A stretch of 64,000 bases of DNA from Devosia nanyangense (lineage in GTDB: Bacteria > Pseudomonadota > Alphaproteobacteria > Rhizobiales > Devosiaceae). A program made the position numbers and the translations under genes. The notes below the pieces were generated by a model. The model worked only from the letters and a program-made list of their open reading frames with translations. It ran no database searches and was not told where the DNA came from. The stretch spans positions 30,327-94,326 of the forward strand of contig JACRAF010000057.1 in assembly GCA_016213505.1 (NCBI GenBank), written 5' to 3'. This document shows positions 8,647 through 16,761 of this stretch, one piece after another; the first letter of the stretch is position 1, and each line of letters begins with the position of its first letter.

Positions 8647-9387
8647 TTGCCTTGGGAGCTGATCAGCCCGATCCTGCTGCTGGTCGTGTGGCAGGCGCTG
8701 GCGATGCTGTTTCCAGGGCGGTTGTTTCCGACGCCCATCGCCGTCGCCCAGCAGATCTGGACCGCCACCGTATCGGGCAAGCTGCTGGCCGACATGGCCA
8801 AGACGCTGACCCGCGCCGGCATCGCCTTCGCGATCTCGATGGGCATCGGCATCGCCATCGGCATTGTCCTCGGCCGCATCAGGCTGGCCGACCGGTTGTT
8901 CTCGACCTGGGTCATCATCGGGCTCAACCTGCCGGCGATCGTCATCGCCATCGTCCTTTACATCTGGCTCGGGCTGACCGAGGTCGCACTGATCCTGGCG
9001 GTGATCGTCAACAAGGTGCCGCTGGTGATCGCCACCATCCGCGAGGGCGTGCGCAGCTTCTCGCGCGACTACGACGAGCTGGCGCGCGCCTACCGCATGC
9101 CGCTCGGCCGGCGGCTGCGGCTCATCTTCGTGCCGCAGCTCACGCCCTATGTGCTGGCGGCGGCGCGCACCGGCCTGTCGCTGATCTGGAAGATCGTTCT
9201 GGTCTTCGAGGTGCTGGGCAGCGATGGCGGCGTCGGCTTCCGCATCAGCGAGTTTTTTCAATTCTTCGACATCAAGGGGATTCTCGCCTACACCACGGCG
9301 TTCATCCTCGTGGTGCTCGTCTTCGAGTACGGGATCATGCGGCCGCTGGAGCGCAGTGCAGTCAAATGGCGGACGGACCGCAGCTGA
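8647..9387 (+). CDS. ABC transporter permease, TauC/SsuC type
   Basis: About 246 residues with six hydrophobic segments. The coupling motif region is EGVRSFSRDYDELARAYRMP followed by LRLIFVPQLTPYVLAA, typical of permeases for sulfonate/nitrate-type importers. No ATG or GTG is available near the 5' end; TTG at 8647 is the first plausible start. The frame is open back to the preceding gene, so an unusual upstream start is possible. It overlaps the next ATPase gene by 22 bases. It presumably forms the membrane channel for the binding protein at 7592-8581. Confidence 0.82.
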   Translation: MPWELISPILLLVVWQALAMLFPGRLFPTPIAVAQQIWTATVSGKLLADMAKTLTRAGIAFAISMGIGIAIGIVLGRIRLADRLFSTWVIIGLNLPAIVIAIVLYIWLGLTEVALILAVIVNKVPLVIATIREGVRSFSRDYDELARAYRMPLGRRLRLIFVPQLTPYVLAAARTGLSLIWKIVLVFEVLGSDGGVGFRISEFFQFFDIKGILAYTTAFILVVLVFEYGIMRPLERSAVKWRTDRS

Positions 9388-10097
9388 ACATCGATATCGT
9401 GGCCAAGCGCTTTGCGGTGCTGCCCGTTCCCCTGATGGTCGATCTCCACCTCGAGGTGGCGGCGGCCTCGGTGGTGGCGCTGGTCGGGCCGTCGGGCGTC
9501 GGCAAGTCGACGCTGCTGCGCATGATCGCCGGCATCGACACCGATTTTGCCGGCACCATCGTGATCGACGGCGTGCCCGCAGCCACGGCGCCGCCCGCCG
9601 GATTCGTATTCCAGGATGCGCGCCTGCTCCCCTGGCTCACCGCCGAGGCCAATATCCGCGCGGTGCGCGAGGCGACCACGCCGGCCGAGGCGCGCGACCT
9701 GCTTGGCCGGGTCGGGCTCGCCGGCTACGAGAATGCCTATCCGCACGAATTGTCGGGCGGCATGCAGCGCCGTGTGGCGCTGGCGCGGGCCTTCTCGGTC
9801 AATCCGCGCCTGCTGCTGCTCGACGAGCCCTTCGTGTCGCTCGACCGGCACCTCGTCACCGAGGTCCAGCAGGTGTTCCTCGACCTCGTGCGCGACACCA
9901 GCGCCACGGTGGTCCTCGTCACCCATCTGCCTGAGGACGCGGCGCGCCTCGCCGACCGGGCCATCTTGCTCACCGGCCAGCCGGCGCGCATCATCGCCGA
10001 CATCGTCCTGCCCGGCCTGCGCGGCACCCGCGGCGCGGCGGAGATTTCCCGCCTCATCGACGAAATAGCGTTGCCATCGAGCGAGACCGCACTGTGA
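9366..10097 (+). CDS. ABC transporter ATP-binding protein, SsuB/TauB type
   Basis: A 243-residue ATPase. Walker A is GPSGVGKST, the Q-loop is FQDARLLPW, the signature is LSGGMQRR, Walker B is LLLLDEPF, and the switch His is in LVTHLPEDA. The sequence class matches the sulfonate/nitrate group and so pairs with the permease just upstream, whose 3' end it overlaps by 22 bases. The 3' end overlaps the next ATPase start by 4 bases. The operon therefore carries two ATPases of different class. Confidence 0.88.
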   Translation: MADGPQLNIDIVAKRFAVLPVPLMVDLHLEVAAASVVALVGPSGVGKSTLLRMIAGIDTDFAGTIVIDGVPAATAPPAGFVFQDARLLPWLTAEANIRAVREATTPAEARDLLGRVGLAGYENAYPHELSGGMQRRVALARAFSVNPRLLLLDEPFVSLDRHLVTEVQQVFLDLVRDTSATVVLVTHLPEDAARLADRAILLTGQPARIIADIVLPGLRGTRGAAEISRLIDEIALPSSETAL

Positions 10098-10855
10098 CCG
10101 ACACTCCCCCCGTGCTTGAGCTCGACGATGTGCGCAAATCCTACGGCCGCACCGAGGCCCTCAAGGGCGTCACCTTCTCGCTAGCGCGCGCCGAAATCGT
10201 CGGGCTGCTCGGACCCAATGGCGCCGGCAAGTCGACGCTGTTCCAGATCGCCGCCGGCCTTTTTGCGCCCGATGGCGGCAGCGTCAAACTGTTCGGCCTC
10301 GACTATCGCGGGCACTCCGCCGAGATCCTGTCGCGGCTGGGTGTGGTGTTCCAGGCCCGCGCCATCGATCTCGACATGACGGTCGAAGCCAATCTGGCGT
10401 TCCACGCCGCGCTGTTCGGCCTCCACGGCCCATCGGCACGGCAGCGCTTCGCCGACGTGGCGGCGCTGCTCGGGATTTCCGATCTGGTCAAGAAGCCGGT
10501 GCGCACGCTGTCGGGCGGCAACCAGCGCCGCGTCGAAGTCGCCCGGGCGCTGCTTAACCTGCCGGACCTGCTGCTCATGGACGAGCCCTCGGTGGGGCTC
10601 GATCCGACCACGCGGCAGCTGCTGGTGCGGCACATCCACACCGTGCGCGAGCAGCACGGCACCACCATCCTGTGGGCCACCCATTTGATCGAGGAGGTCG
10701 CCCATGCCGACCGCATCGTGCTCATCGTCGGCGGCAAGATCGTCGATCAGGGAACACCGGCCGAACTGATGCAACGGTCCGGCCGGGCCAGCCTCACCGA
10801 GGCCTATGTGGCGCTGACCGGAGCGCGGACGGCCGAGGCCCCGCCCCTCGCCTGA
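10094..10855 (+). CDS. lutE: ABC transporter ATP-binding protein of the PQQ/lanthanide-associated system (LutE type)
   Basis: A 253-residue ATPase with Walker A GPNGAGKST, signature LSGGNQRR, Walker B LLLMDEPSVG and switch WATHLIEEV. The class (CcmA-like, with LKGVTFSLARAEIVGLLG) is that of ATPases working with ABC-2 permeases, and matches the family known from PQQ-dependent alcohol dehydrogenase systems. The partner should be the permease at 4061-4873 on the opposite strand, not the SsuC-type permease of its own operon. It starts with GTG overlapping the previous stop (GTGA). This split of one transporter over two divergent operons requires coordinated control from the shared promoter at about 7507. 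Confidence 0.8.
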   Translation: MTDTPPVLELDDVRKSYGRTEALKGVTFSLARAEIVGLLGPNGAGKSTLFQIAAGLFAPDGGSVKLFGLDYRGHSAEILSRLGVVFQARAIDLDMTVEANLAFHAALFGLHGPSARQRFADVAALLGISDLVKKPVRTLSGGNQRRVEVARALLNLPDLLLMDEPSVGLDPTTRQLLVRHIHTVREQHGTTILWATHLIEEVAHADRIVLIVGGKIVDQGTPAELMQRSGRASLTEAYVALTGARTAEAPPLA

Positions 10856-10930
10856 GAGGGGGCCGCATTCGCGAGGTGGCCTGTCGCCAGAGCAAGTCAG
10901 GTCCGTCCAGACCCTGTCTATGGCAGGGGC

Positions 10931-10967
10931 CAATCCTGGCTATCGGCTTTTCCAATGCCTGACATGG
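10931..10967. promoter_or_regulatory. Two weak CAAT-N7-AT(C/G)G sites 22 bases apart
   Basis: CAAT-CCTGGCT-ATCG (10931-10945) and CAAT-GCCTGAC-ATGG (10953-10967) lie just upstream of the gene at 10999 and are offset by two helical turns. They resemble the palindrome at 7507 but each has one mismatched outer position and no central CTCA. Assignment as a binding site is tentative. Confidence 0.25.
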
Positions 10968-10998
10968 CTAGGCTGCCCCGACGCTTCACGGAGACGGC

Positions 10999-11808
10999 AT
11001 GCGCAGCTGGCACATCCTCGTCGCCCTGGGCCTGATCCTGTCGTCGGCGCTCGGGCTTCTGGTCATGGCGGGCGGGGCGCGCGAACTTTTGTCGCCGCCT
11101 CTTCAGGCCGAACTCGCCGTGCAGGATTTCCCCTTGCCGCCGGACATGGGCGTCGATCCCAACCGTGTGGCCGTCTTCATGGCCAAAGAACTGCAACAAC
11201 GGCTGGATGACGATATTGCGATCCGCCTGACACTGAAGGCGGATACGGTGAAAAAGGTGAAGGAGATCGTGCTGCCGCGGCTGATGAATGTCGTCGTGGT
11301 TCAGGCGATGATGCATGAGATCCCCGAACTGTCGGCGCTTCTGGACCTTGGATCCTTCCGCCGCACGGTCAGCGGGTCGGTCACCAGCGCCAATGCCGCC
11401 GACGATGTGGCACTTACCGTGCCGGGCGCCCTGCTGGCCGCCGTCGACGGACAGAAGGTCAAGGTCACCGCAACTTCGACCGGGATGGCAGCGCTGGAAC
11501 TCGGCCCCATGACGGCGGGGCAAAGCCATCAGGTGACTCTGTGGATGGACGCCAGCGCGACGGGGGCCGACCTCGGCCAGTCCATCCTCCTCGGCGCCGC
11601 CAATGGCCAGCGCGGACGCGTCCTGCTCTGGGGCGATCACGGCTGGTTCGGTGCCGATGTCGAAGCGCTGCGCTGGGGGCGCTGGCTGATCGGAGCGGAT
11701 CTGGGCGCTGTCTTGGCCTTCGGCCTGGCCAGCCTGATATTGCCTTTCCTGACCCGCCGGCGTGACCGCGCGCGCCCCGCATTGGCCAGGCCGGCCAAGC
11801 CGGCCTGA
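10999..11808 (+). CDS. Membrane-anchored periplasmic protein of unknown function
   Basis: A 269-residue protein with an N-terminal signal-anchor (about residues 5-27) and a second hydrophobic segment near the C-terminus (about 228-248), followed by a basic tail rich in Arg and Pro. The middle is predicted to be periplasmic, with helical (ELQQRLDDDIAIRLTLKADT) and beta-rich (GSVTSANAADDVALTVPG) parts. I do not recognise the family. It converges on the gene at 11993-12583 and stands alone on its strand. Its closeness to the ExbB-like operon and the PQQ dehydrogenase suggests that it belongs to the same block. Confidence 0.65.
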   Translation: MRSWHILVALGLILSSALGLLVMAGGARELLSPPLQAELAVQDFPLPPDMGVDPNRVAVFMAKELQQRLDDDIAIRLTLKADTVKKVKEIVLPRLMNVVVVQAMMHEIPELSALLDLGSFRRTVSGSVTSANAADDVALTVPGALLAAVDGQKVKVTATSTGMAALELGPMTAGQSHQVTLWMDASATGADLGQSILLGAANGQRGRVLLWGDHGWFGADVEALRWGRWLIGADLGAVLAFGLASLILPFLTRRRDRARPALARPAKPA

Positions 11809-11992
11809 TCGATCCGGACAGACCTGGCCGATCGCGCCCATCAGTTGGTTGTACCTGCGCACCGCAAGGGCCACACGCCCCACGCCACGACAATCTCGGC
11901 CGGGGACAGACCGACGCGACGAGCCCGACCGCCTCGAGCCTATGTCGTGCCGACCGGCAACCGCGCCCCGGGCGAAGGACCGTCCCGGCCGA

Positions 11993-12583
11993 TCATTCTG
12001 GCTTTTCGGGAGTGACGGGGGCGGCTTCAACGCCGAAGGTCAGCATCCCGGCTTCGAACTGGAAAACCCGCTCGCCCACGGTCCCTGCCCCGCCGGGTCT
12101 GCCGTCGACCATGCCCGTCTCGATTTCCTGCGCCAGGGCTTCAGCGGTCTCTTCAGGCAAGGCCATCCTGGCATCGACCGTGCCCTGGATTTGCTCGCCC
12201 TGGGCAATCTTGCCCATTGCCTCGTTGACCTTGATCTTCAGATCGTCCGAATAGGGGAGCTGGTAGGCGCGTGGCTGACCCAAAGGGAAATTGGCGGCAT
12301 CCAGCGTTTGCAGCCACAGGAACACATGTCCCTTTTCGCTCTGCAGCGGATTGGGCTCGATCACCTGGGCCCAGAGCATGCGGAAGCTGAACGGGATCGG
12401 GCCGTCCGTAGGCAAGCCGCGCAATTCGCCGACGCCATTGAACGTCAGCGGAATGAGCGCGACGGTCGCCGCCGTCGCCAGCGCCTTGAACACCCAGTGC
12501 AGCCGTGACGCCAGCAGAAGGTAGGCCAACAGTGCCGCCACCAGCGCATAGGCCGCCGTCAGGGACAGGATGGTGAAGGTCAT
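11993..12583 (-). CDS. Bitopic membrane protein of unknown function, ExbB-like operon
   Basis: A 196-residue protein starting with two hydrophobic segments (about residues 5-27 and 30-48), then a hydrophilic domain. That domain includes FSFRMLWAQVIEPNPL and an acidic helical stretch near ALPEETAEALAQEIETGM. The start overlaps the stop of the preceding gene (12580) by 4 bases, so it is the last gene of the operon running from the nuclease at 14574. No family was recognised. The operon position with an ExbB-like channel suggests a membrane-complex subunit. Confidence 0.65.
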   Translation of the reverse strand: MTFTILSLTAAYALVAALLAYLLLASRLHWVFKALATAATVALIPLTFNGVGELRGLPTDGPIPFSFRMLWAQVIEPNPLQSEKGHVFLWLQTLDAANFPLGQPRAYQLPYSDDLKIKVNEAMGKIAQGEQIQGTVDARMALPEETAEALAQEIETGMVDGRPGGAGTVGERVFQFEAGMLTFGVEAAPVTPEKPE

Positions 12584-13266
12584 TGCTGAATCACTTGTCC
12601 AGTCGTTGCATCAATCGGTCCGCCCTGCCCCTGCCCATTGGGGCCCGACGCGCCGCCTTTCCCAATGGATGACCGCGTCAGCTCAACAAGGCTTTTTGGC
12701 GTACTGATGACATTGACCACGTCCTGCCCCTTCAGCGTGAAGCGCACCGCCGTCTGTTCATCGCCCGTGCCCTTCAGCTCCAGCGTCTGGTAGAAGATGA
12801 TCTTCACCGTCGGGTTCAGCTTTTCGACCTTCACCTGCACCGGCAGGGGCGCCGAGCCGTTGGCGATGTAGTGGACGACGTTGACGACGTATTCGCCGTC
12901 CTGCAGCCCGCGGAAGGCAACGATTTCCTGGTTCAGCGGATTCGAGATTTCCTTGCTGTCCAGCAGGATCACATCCTTGAACATACCCCGGTCGTCGCGT
13001 TCCAGGTTCATCAGCCCGCCTTCGCGCTGGTTGTACCAGACGATGTTGCCGGCCGGATCTTCGACATAGGTGTCCACGTCGTCGGGATTGTTGTCGGGCC
13101 AGGCGACGGTGATCATCATCTCGGCCTTGGGGTCGACCTTGCCCTCGTCGGCTGGCTTGTTGATCATCGCGAACGAGATGAAGAACATGAAGGTGATGGC
13201 CTTCAGCGAGTTGAACAGAAGGGCCGAGAAGATCTCGAACTCCGGTTCCTGTTCCTCTTCAAACAT
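12580..13266 (-). CDS. Single-span periplasmic protein, possible ExbD-position partner with a YfaP-like domain
   Basis: A 228-residue protein: an acidic cytoplasmic N-terminus, one membrane helix (about residues 17-36), then a periplasmic beta-rich domain and a glycine-rich tail. The segment DDVDTYVEDPAGNIVWYNQR resembles the DxDxxVxxPxG pattern of YfaP-type (DUF2135) domains. The topology and place after an ExbB-like gene are those of ExbD. However, the conserved Asp that ExbD carries in its helix is absent, so a normal proton path is not visible. It overlaps the upstream gene by 8 bases and the downstream gene by 4. The function is inferred only. Confidence 0.65.
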   Translation of the reverse strand: MFEEEQEPEFEIFSALLFNSLKAITFMFFISFAMINKPADEGKVDPKAEMMITVAWPDNNPDDVDTYVEDPAGNIVWYNQREGGLMNLERDDRGMFKDVILLDSKEISNPLNQEIVAFRGLQDGEYVVNVVHYIANGSAPLPVQVKVEKLNPTVKIIFYQTLELKGTGDEQTAVRFTLKGQDVVNVISTPKSLVELTRSSIGKGGASGPNGQGQGGPIDATTGQVIQQ

Positions 13267-14002
13267 CGCGCTCGCCCCTGGCCAACAGGGGCAGCAGGGA
13301 CACTTCTGTGAAGCTGACCGCCGTCTGGCTGATGTCGGTCACGAGCGCATCGGCAATGTTGTATTCCAGCCGAAGAAGGATGCCGCCAATCAGCCCGGCA
13401 ATCGTGGTCAGCAGAGACACGGCCATGCCCGCGATCATCTGCTGCAAGGCGCCGCGCAGCGTATCGACGTCGAAATCCGACAGATCTCCCATGGAATTCA
13501 GCATCATGACGAAGCCGACCATCGTGCCCAGCATGCCGAGCTTGTAAAGAAGGTCCGTGCCATAGGTGCCGATCTTCGTGCGCCGGCGAAAACTGGCCCC
13601 CAGGCTCTGCATCAGAAGATGCGCGTTGCCCTCGACCTCGCCCGGACGCTCGCGCGAGCGGATGATGTCGGCCATGTAGCGGTCGATCAGCCCGCCGCCA
13701 CGCGGCAGTTCGGGAACCTTCGTCGACGTGGCCAGCATATCCTTTACCTGAAGCGCCCGGCGGTATTCGCGCGCCAGCTCCACCAGAATCCACAGGCAAT
13801 GGCCCGAGAAGGCCACGTAGAGGACCGCGATCAACACAGTGATCTTCGATCGGTCGGCGCCGAACAGATAGCTCAGCAGCCCATAGTCATAGGACACGAC
13901 CGTCGCCACCGCGATCAGCGCCATCAGAAGCACCCATTTCAGGACCGCATCAAAAGCCCCGTTGCGGCCCGGTGCCATGATTGCATCGGTAAGTTGCGCC
14001 AT
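13259..14002 (-). CDS. MotA/TolQ/ExbB-family ion channel protein
   Basis: A 247-residue protein with N-terminal helices at about residues 18-36 and 48-68 and two C-terminal helices. The C-terminal half contains LGMLGTMVGFVMML and later MIAGMAVSLLTTIAGLIGG, the signature pattern of TolQ/ExbB proton channels. The ATG at 14002 follows AGGA closely; an upstream in-frame extension to 14083 would run into the nuclease gene and was rejected. It is followed by a single-span protein where an ExbD would be expected. It may energise an outer-membrane or cell-wall process; the target is unknown. Confidence 0.8.
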   Translation of the reverse strand: MAQLTDAIMAPGRNGAFDAVLKWVLLMALIAVATVVSYDYGLLSYLFGADRSKITVLIAVLYVAFSGHCLWILVELAREYRRALQVKDMLATSTKVPELPRGGGLIDRYMADIIRSRERPGEVEGNAHLLMQSLGASFRRRTKIGTYGTDLLYKLGMLGTMVGFVMMLNSMGDLSDFDVDTLRGALQQMIAGMAVSLLTTIAGLIGGILLRLEYNIADALVTDISQTAVSFTEVSLLPLLARGERDV

Positions 14003-14010
14003 CGTCCGTC

Positions 14011-14574
14011 CTATCTGTAACCGCCCGGGGTTTCGCGGCGGCGAAACACCCAGGGTTCTTCGAAATTCACGCCCGGCTGCCACAGGCCGACCGCGGCCGT
14101 GATCGCATCGGCCATTGCGGCATCGTAGTCATCGGATTGCTCGCCAAAGGCGAGCGCCAGACCGGCCCTCACCATTTCGGCATTCAGATCCTGGCCACCG
14201 CCCTCGCAAACGCCGAAGCGGCGGCCGAATGGGTCCGGATCGCTCTTGTAGGTGCAGGTCACTTCCCCGCGCCCGGCCAACAGCTGCAAATGGCGGAACG
14301 CCACGTCATAGCACCCCCACAGCTCGCCGTTCAGCTGGCAGGTCTGCTTCCTTTCGGGGGCATCGACGCCCCACAGGATCACGCGCTGCGTGCCGAATTT
14401 CAGGACGTCGGCGTCGATCACCTCGGGCGTGCCGCGGATTTCGGTGTCGGTCGTCTGGGCCTGGGCGGAGCCGGTCAGCGCGCCGCACAAGGCGGCACCG
14501 GACAGCAAGGCAATTGAAAGGGCCAATGTCCAGGATTTGCGAAAGCGCTGGAGGCGGCCAGTATCAGAAGGCAT
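14011..14574 (-). CDS. Secreted thermonuclease-like (SNase) protein
   Basis: A 187-residue protein with a signal peptide (hydrophobic LALSIALLSGAALCGAL, cleavage near AQAQ) and an SNase-like fold. It shows VIDADVLKFGTQRVILWGVD, the APE motif, FGRRFGVC and LNAEMVRAGLA, which match the catalytic Arg/Glu regions of staphylococcal-nuclease-type proteins. The ATG at 14574 was chosen because it starts the signal peptide; a longer frame to 14790 would overlap the divergent gene. It begins only 34 bases from the start of the pentapeptide gene, so their promoters overlap. Homologues may act as nucleases or as binding folds. Confidence 0.78.
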   Translation of the reverse strand: MPSDTGRLQRFRKSWTLALSIALLSGAALCGALTGSAQAQTTDTEIRGTPEVIDADVLKFGTQRVILWGVDAPERKQTCQLNGELWGCYDVAFRHLQLLAGRGEVTCTYKSDPDPFGRRFGVCEGGGQDLNAEMVRAGLALAFGEQSDDYDAAMADAITAAVGLWQPGVNFEEPWVFRRRETPGGYR

Positions 14575-14608
14575 AAGCAGGCCCTTTCGAAAGCCGGAGA
14601 GACCAAGA

Positions 14609-15379
14609 ATGCGCATTGTGATTGCGGCGGCCCTGGCCTTGATGGCGGGCCCGGTCTTTGCGGATGACGTCGCCGATCTGATCGCCGGAACGATCAGGGA
14701 ATGCCGGGGCTGCGACCTGCATGGCGCGAATTTCAAGAAGGCCGATCTGACCGGGGTTGACCTGACCGGTGCGAACCTGACGGACGCCACGTTTCACCGC
14801 GCCAACCTGCGCGGCGCGATCCTGACCGGCGTCACCGCCATCGGCACCAATTTCAATCTGGCCGATCTGACCCAGGCCCAGATGGCCAAGGGCGATTTCA
14901 CCCGCTCTATGTTCTACAGCGCCCAGCTGTCGGGCGCAGATCTTTCGGGGGCCAACCTGACCGAGACGCGGATGCAGGAGGTGCGGCTGACCTCGGCCAA
15001 GCTGCCGGGCGCGGTGCTGGACCGCGCCATCATGCACGACGCCCGGCTGAACAACTGCGATTTCACCGGAGCATCCTTCCTGGGGACGAACCTTGAACGC
15101 ACCAGGGCCGAGCGTTCCAAGTTCATCGGCGCCACGATGTACAGCGCCAGCTTCGGCAAGTCCCATGCCGCTGCGGCCGATTTCTCGGGCGCGACGATCA
15201 CCCAGAGCGACTTCTATGGCGTCGACCTGCGCCGGGCGACATTCGACGGCGCCAAGATCTCGGCCAGCCGCTTCACCCGGGCGGCCACCGACGAGGGCAC
15301 CTTCACCGGCGCGGTCTTGACCAACAACTTCATGCCCGACGGTCGCTTGCAATCTCAGGGCCCCTCGGACGGCAAATAG
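14609..15379 (+). CDS. Exported pentapeptide-repeat protein
   Basis: A 256-residue protein with signal peptide MRIVIAAALALMAGPVFA. Nearly the whole mature part is A(D/N)LxX pentapeptide repeats, for example GANFKKADLTGVDLTGANLT, which would fold as a right-handed quadrilateral beta-helix. Two cysteines (CRGC) near the mature N-terminus could form a disulfide. The ATG follows CCGGAGAGA. Pentapeptide proteins are often DNA mimics in the cytoplasm, but the signal peptide places this one in the periplasm, where the role is unknown. The 3' end overlaps the convergent gene at 15355 by 25 bases. Confidence 0.82.
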   Translation: MRIVIAAALALMAGPVFADDVADLIAGTIRECRGCDLHGANFKKADLTGVDLTGANLTDATFHRANLRGAILTGVTAIGTNFNLADLTQAQMAKGDFTRSMFYSAQLSGADLSGANLTETRMQEVRLTSAKLPGAVLDRAIMHDARLNNCDFTGASFLGTNLERTRAERSKFIGATMYSASFGKSHAAAADFSGATITQSDFYGVDLRRATFDGAKISASRFTRAATDEGTFTGAVLTNNFMPDGRLQSQGPSDGK

Positions 15380-16116
15380 GGCGGGTTCACCAGTTCCAGC
15401 CGGGTCTCCGACTGGTAATAGCCCTTGTTGACCTGTTGGGTTTCGCGGCTCAGCCCCTCTTGGCCCTTCTTGCGCAGATAGCTCCCCTCGATCACCACCG
15501 TCTGGCCGCTGCCGTCGGGATTGGTGCCAGCGCAGCGCTGATGAATGAATTCGCTGCCGACCTTCTGCTCGCCCTCCCGCATCGGGATATCCTGGCAGTC
15601 GAGGTTCCAGGGCCCGAACCGCGCCTGGAAATTCTTGCTCAGCACCACTGCGACGCGGCGCTCGCGGTCGCTGGCGCGGTCGTCGGTCACGATGCGGATG
15701 CCCTGGGACACGCCCTTGTCGTCGACGAGGATCGAGACGATGACGGGATGGGCATAGACGGAGGTGCCGCCGGCCAGGGCGCGGTATTCCAGCTCCAAAG
15801 CGCGGGCGATGTAGTCGTTCTCGTCGTCATAGGTGAAGGCGATCTCGCGCAGGCCTGAGGCTTCGGGCGTGCATTGCGCCCAGTCGCCGAAGCTCTTGAT
15901 TTCTATCGACATCGGGCCGCCATTGGTGCCGCAGGCGATGATCGCGGCGACGCTGTCGGGGATGGCGGTCACGGGCTGGCCGAGCTGGACATCCCAGATG
16001 GCGAAGTCCGGCTCGACCGTGGAATTCTGCGCCGCCGCGGTACCGGGCAGACCGGCGAGGCCCGCCACCATCAGCAGCAGCATCCGCCCGACCCATCCCC
16101 CGCCCCGACGCTGCAT
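15355..16116 (-). CDS. Exported protein of unknown function, cotranscribed with the cytochrome c
   Basis: About 253 residues with an N-terminal signal peptide (hydrophobic run after GWVGR, cleavage near AAAQ). The mature part has four or more cysteines and segments such as SVYAHPVIVSILVDDKG and RFGPWNLDCQDIPMREG; no known domain was recognised. The preceding cytochrome gene ends TGATG, so the ATG at 16116 shares one base with its stop (a GTG one codon earlier is the alternative). It overlaps the pentapeptide gene tail by 25 bases. Translational coupling suggests a role with the cytochrome or the dehydrogenase. Confidence 0.65.
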   Translation of the reverse strand: MQRRGGGWVGRMLLLMVAGLAGLPGTAAAQNSTVEPDFAIWDVQLGQPVTAIPDSVAAIIACGTNGGPMSIEIKSFGDWAQCTPEASGLREIAFTYDDENDYIARALELEYRALAGGTSVYAHPVIVSILVDDKGVSQGIRIVTDDRASDRERRVAVVLSKNFQARFGPWNLDCQDIPMREGEQKVGSEFIHQRCAGTNPDGSGQTVVIEGSYLRKKGQEGLSRETQQVNKGYYQSETRLELVNPPYLPSEGP

Positions 16117-16646
16117 CACTTGTCCTCGAGGTAAGAGCAGGCTTTGGCGGCCGAGGTGTCATAGTAGTGCGTGCATTCCTCGTATGTGGGCTTGCCGTGC
16201 CCGACAATGTACTCTTCGAGATAGGCGATCAGGTCGATCATCTGCTTTTCGCGGAAGGTCTTGCCCTTGACCGGCGCCTGACCGGCGTCGAAGTCTGACA
16301 TTACAAGGTCGTAGCAGCGATCGTCCTTGTAGCTGACGCCGTCGTGATAGGGCATCTGCGTGCCCGGAATGCCGCAACGGATGGTGTCGTAAAGGGCCTG
16401 CGCATCCAGCTCGGTTTCGCGCAGGTTGGCCGCGGCCGCATGCGCCATCGGATTTCGCCCCGCCTGGCCGTCGCCTGCCCAGCCGTGGCAATTCACGCAA
16501 ACGCCGACGCGTTGGTAGACCTGCTTGCCCTTTTCGGCATCGCCCTGAGTGAAGTCCGGGTTTGCGATGAATTCCGCCAGCACCGTAGAGTTCAGGCACA
16601 GCAAGGCCGGCGCGCCGAAAGCCACAAGTTTCAGGGCTTGGAGCAT
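16116..16646 (-). CDS. Periplasmic c-type cytochrome, probable electron acceptor of the PQQ dehydrogenase
   Basis: A 176-residue exported cytochrome. The signal peptide starts MLQALKLVAFGAPALLCLNS; the single heme site is CVNCH, with a likely axial Met in GTQMPYHDG. Three further cysteines lie in the C-terminal part (DRCYDLV, YEECTHYY, KACSYL). The ATG at 16646 follows GAGGA at a 5-base spacing, which excludes the long upstream frame. It lies 115 bases downstream of the PQQ dehydrogenase on the same strand, the usual place of the XoxG/MxaG-type acceptor. It is not a close copy of either, so the partner role is inferred from position. Confidence 0.8.
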   Translation of the reverse strand: MLQALKLVAFGAPALLCLNSTVLAEFIANPDFTQGDAEKGKQVYQRVGVCVNCHGWAGDGQAGRNPMAHAAAANLRETELDAQALYDTIRCGIPGTQMPYHDGVSYKDDRCYDLVMSDFDAGQAPVKGKTFREKQMIDLIAYLEEYIVGHGKPTYEECTHYYDTSAAKACSYLEDK

Positions 16647-16720
16647 CAGATCCTCAGGAAAGTCGCGGGCCTTCCAAGGAAAGGCCGCCGCGGGGTCGGA
16701 CACGACCGACAAGTATGCAA

Positions 16721-16748
16721 GGGCCGGGCAGGTTTCCCTGCCCGGCCC
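16721..16748 (-). terminator. Perfect 12-bp stem-loop after the PQQ dehydrogenase gene
   Basis: The arms GGGCCGGGCAGG and CCTGCCCGGCCC are fully complementary with a 4-base loop. It lies 13 bases after the dehydrogenase stop and before the cytochrome gene on the same strand. No T-run follows on the minus strand, so it may act as a partial terminator or an mRNA-stabilising stem that lowers cytochrome expression relative to the dehydrogenase. Confidence 0.65.
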
Positions 16749-16761
16749 AAGGTCACTGGTC

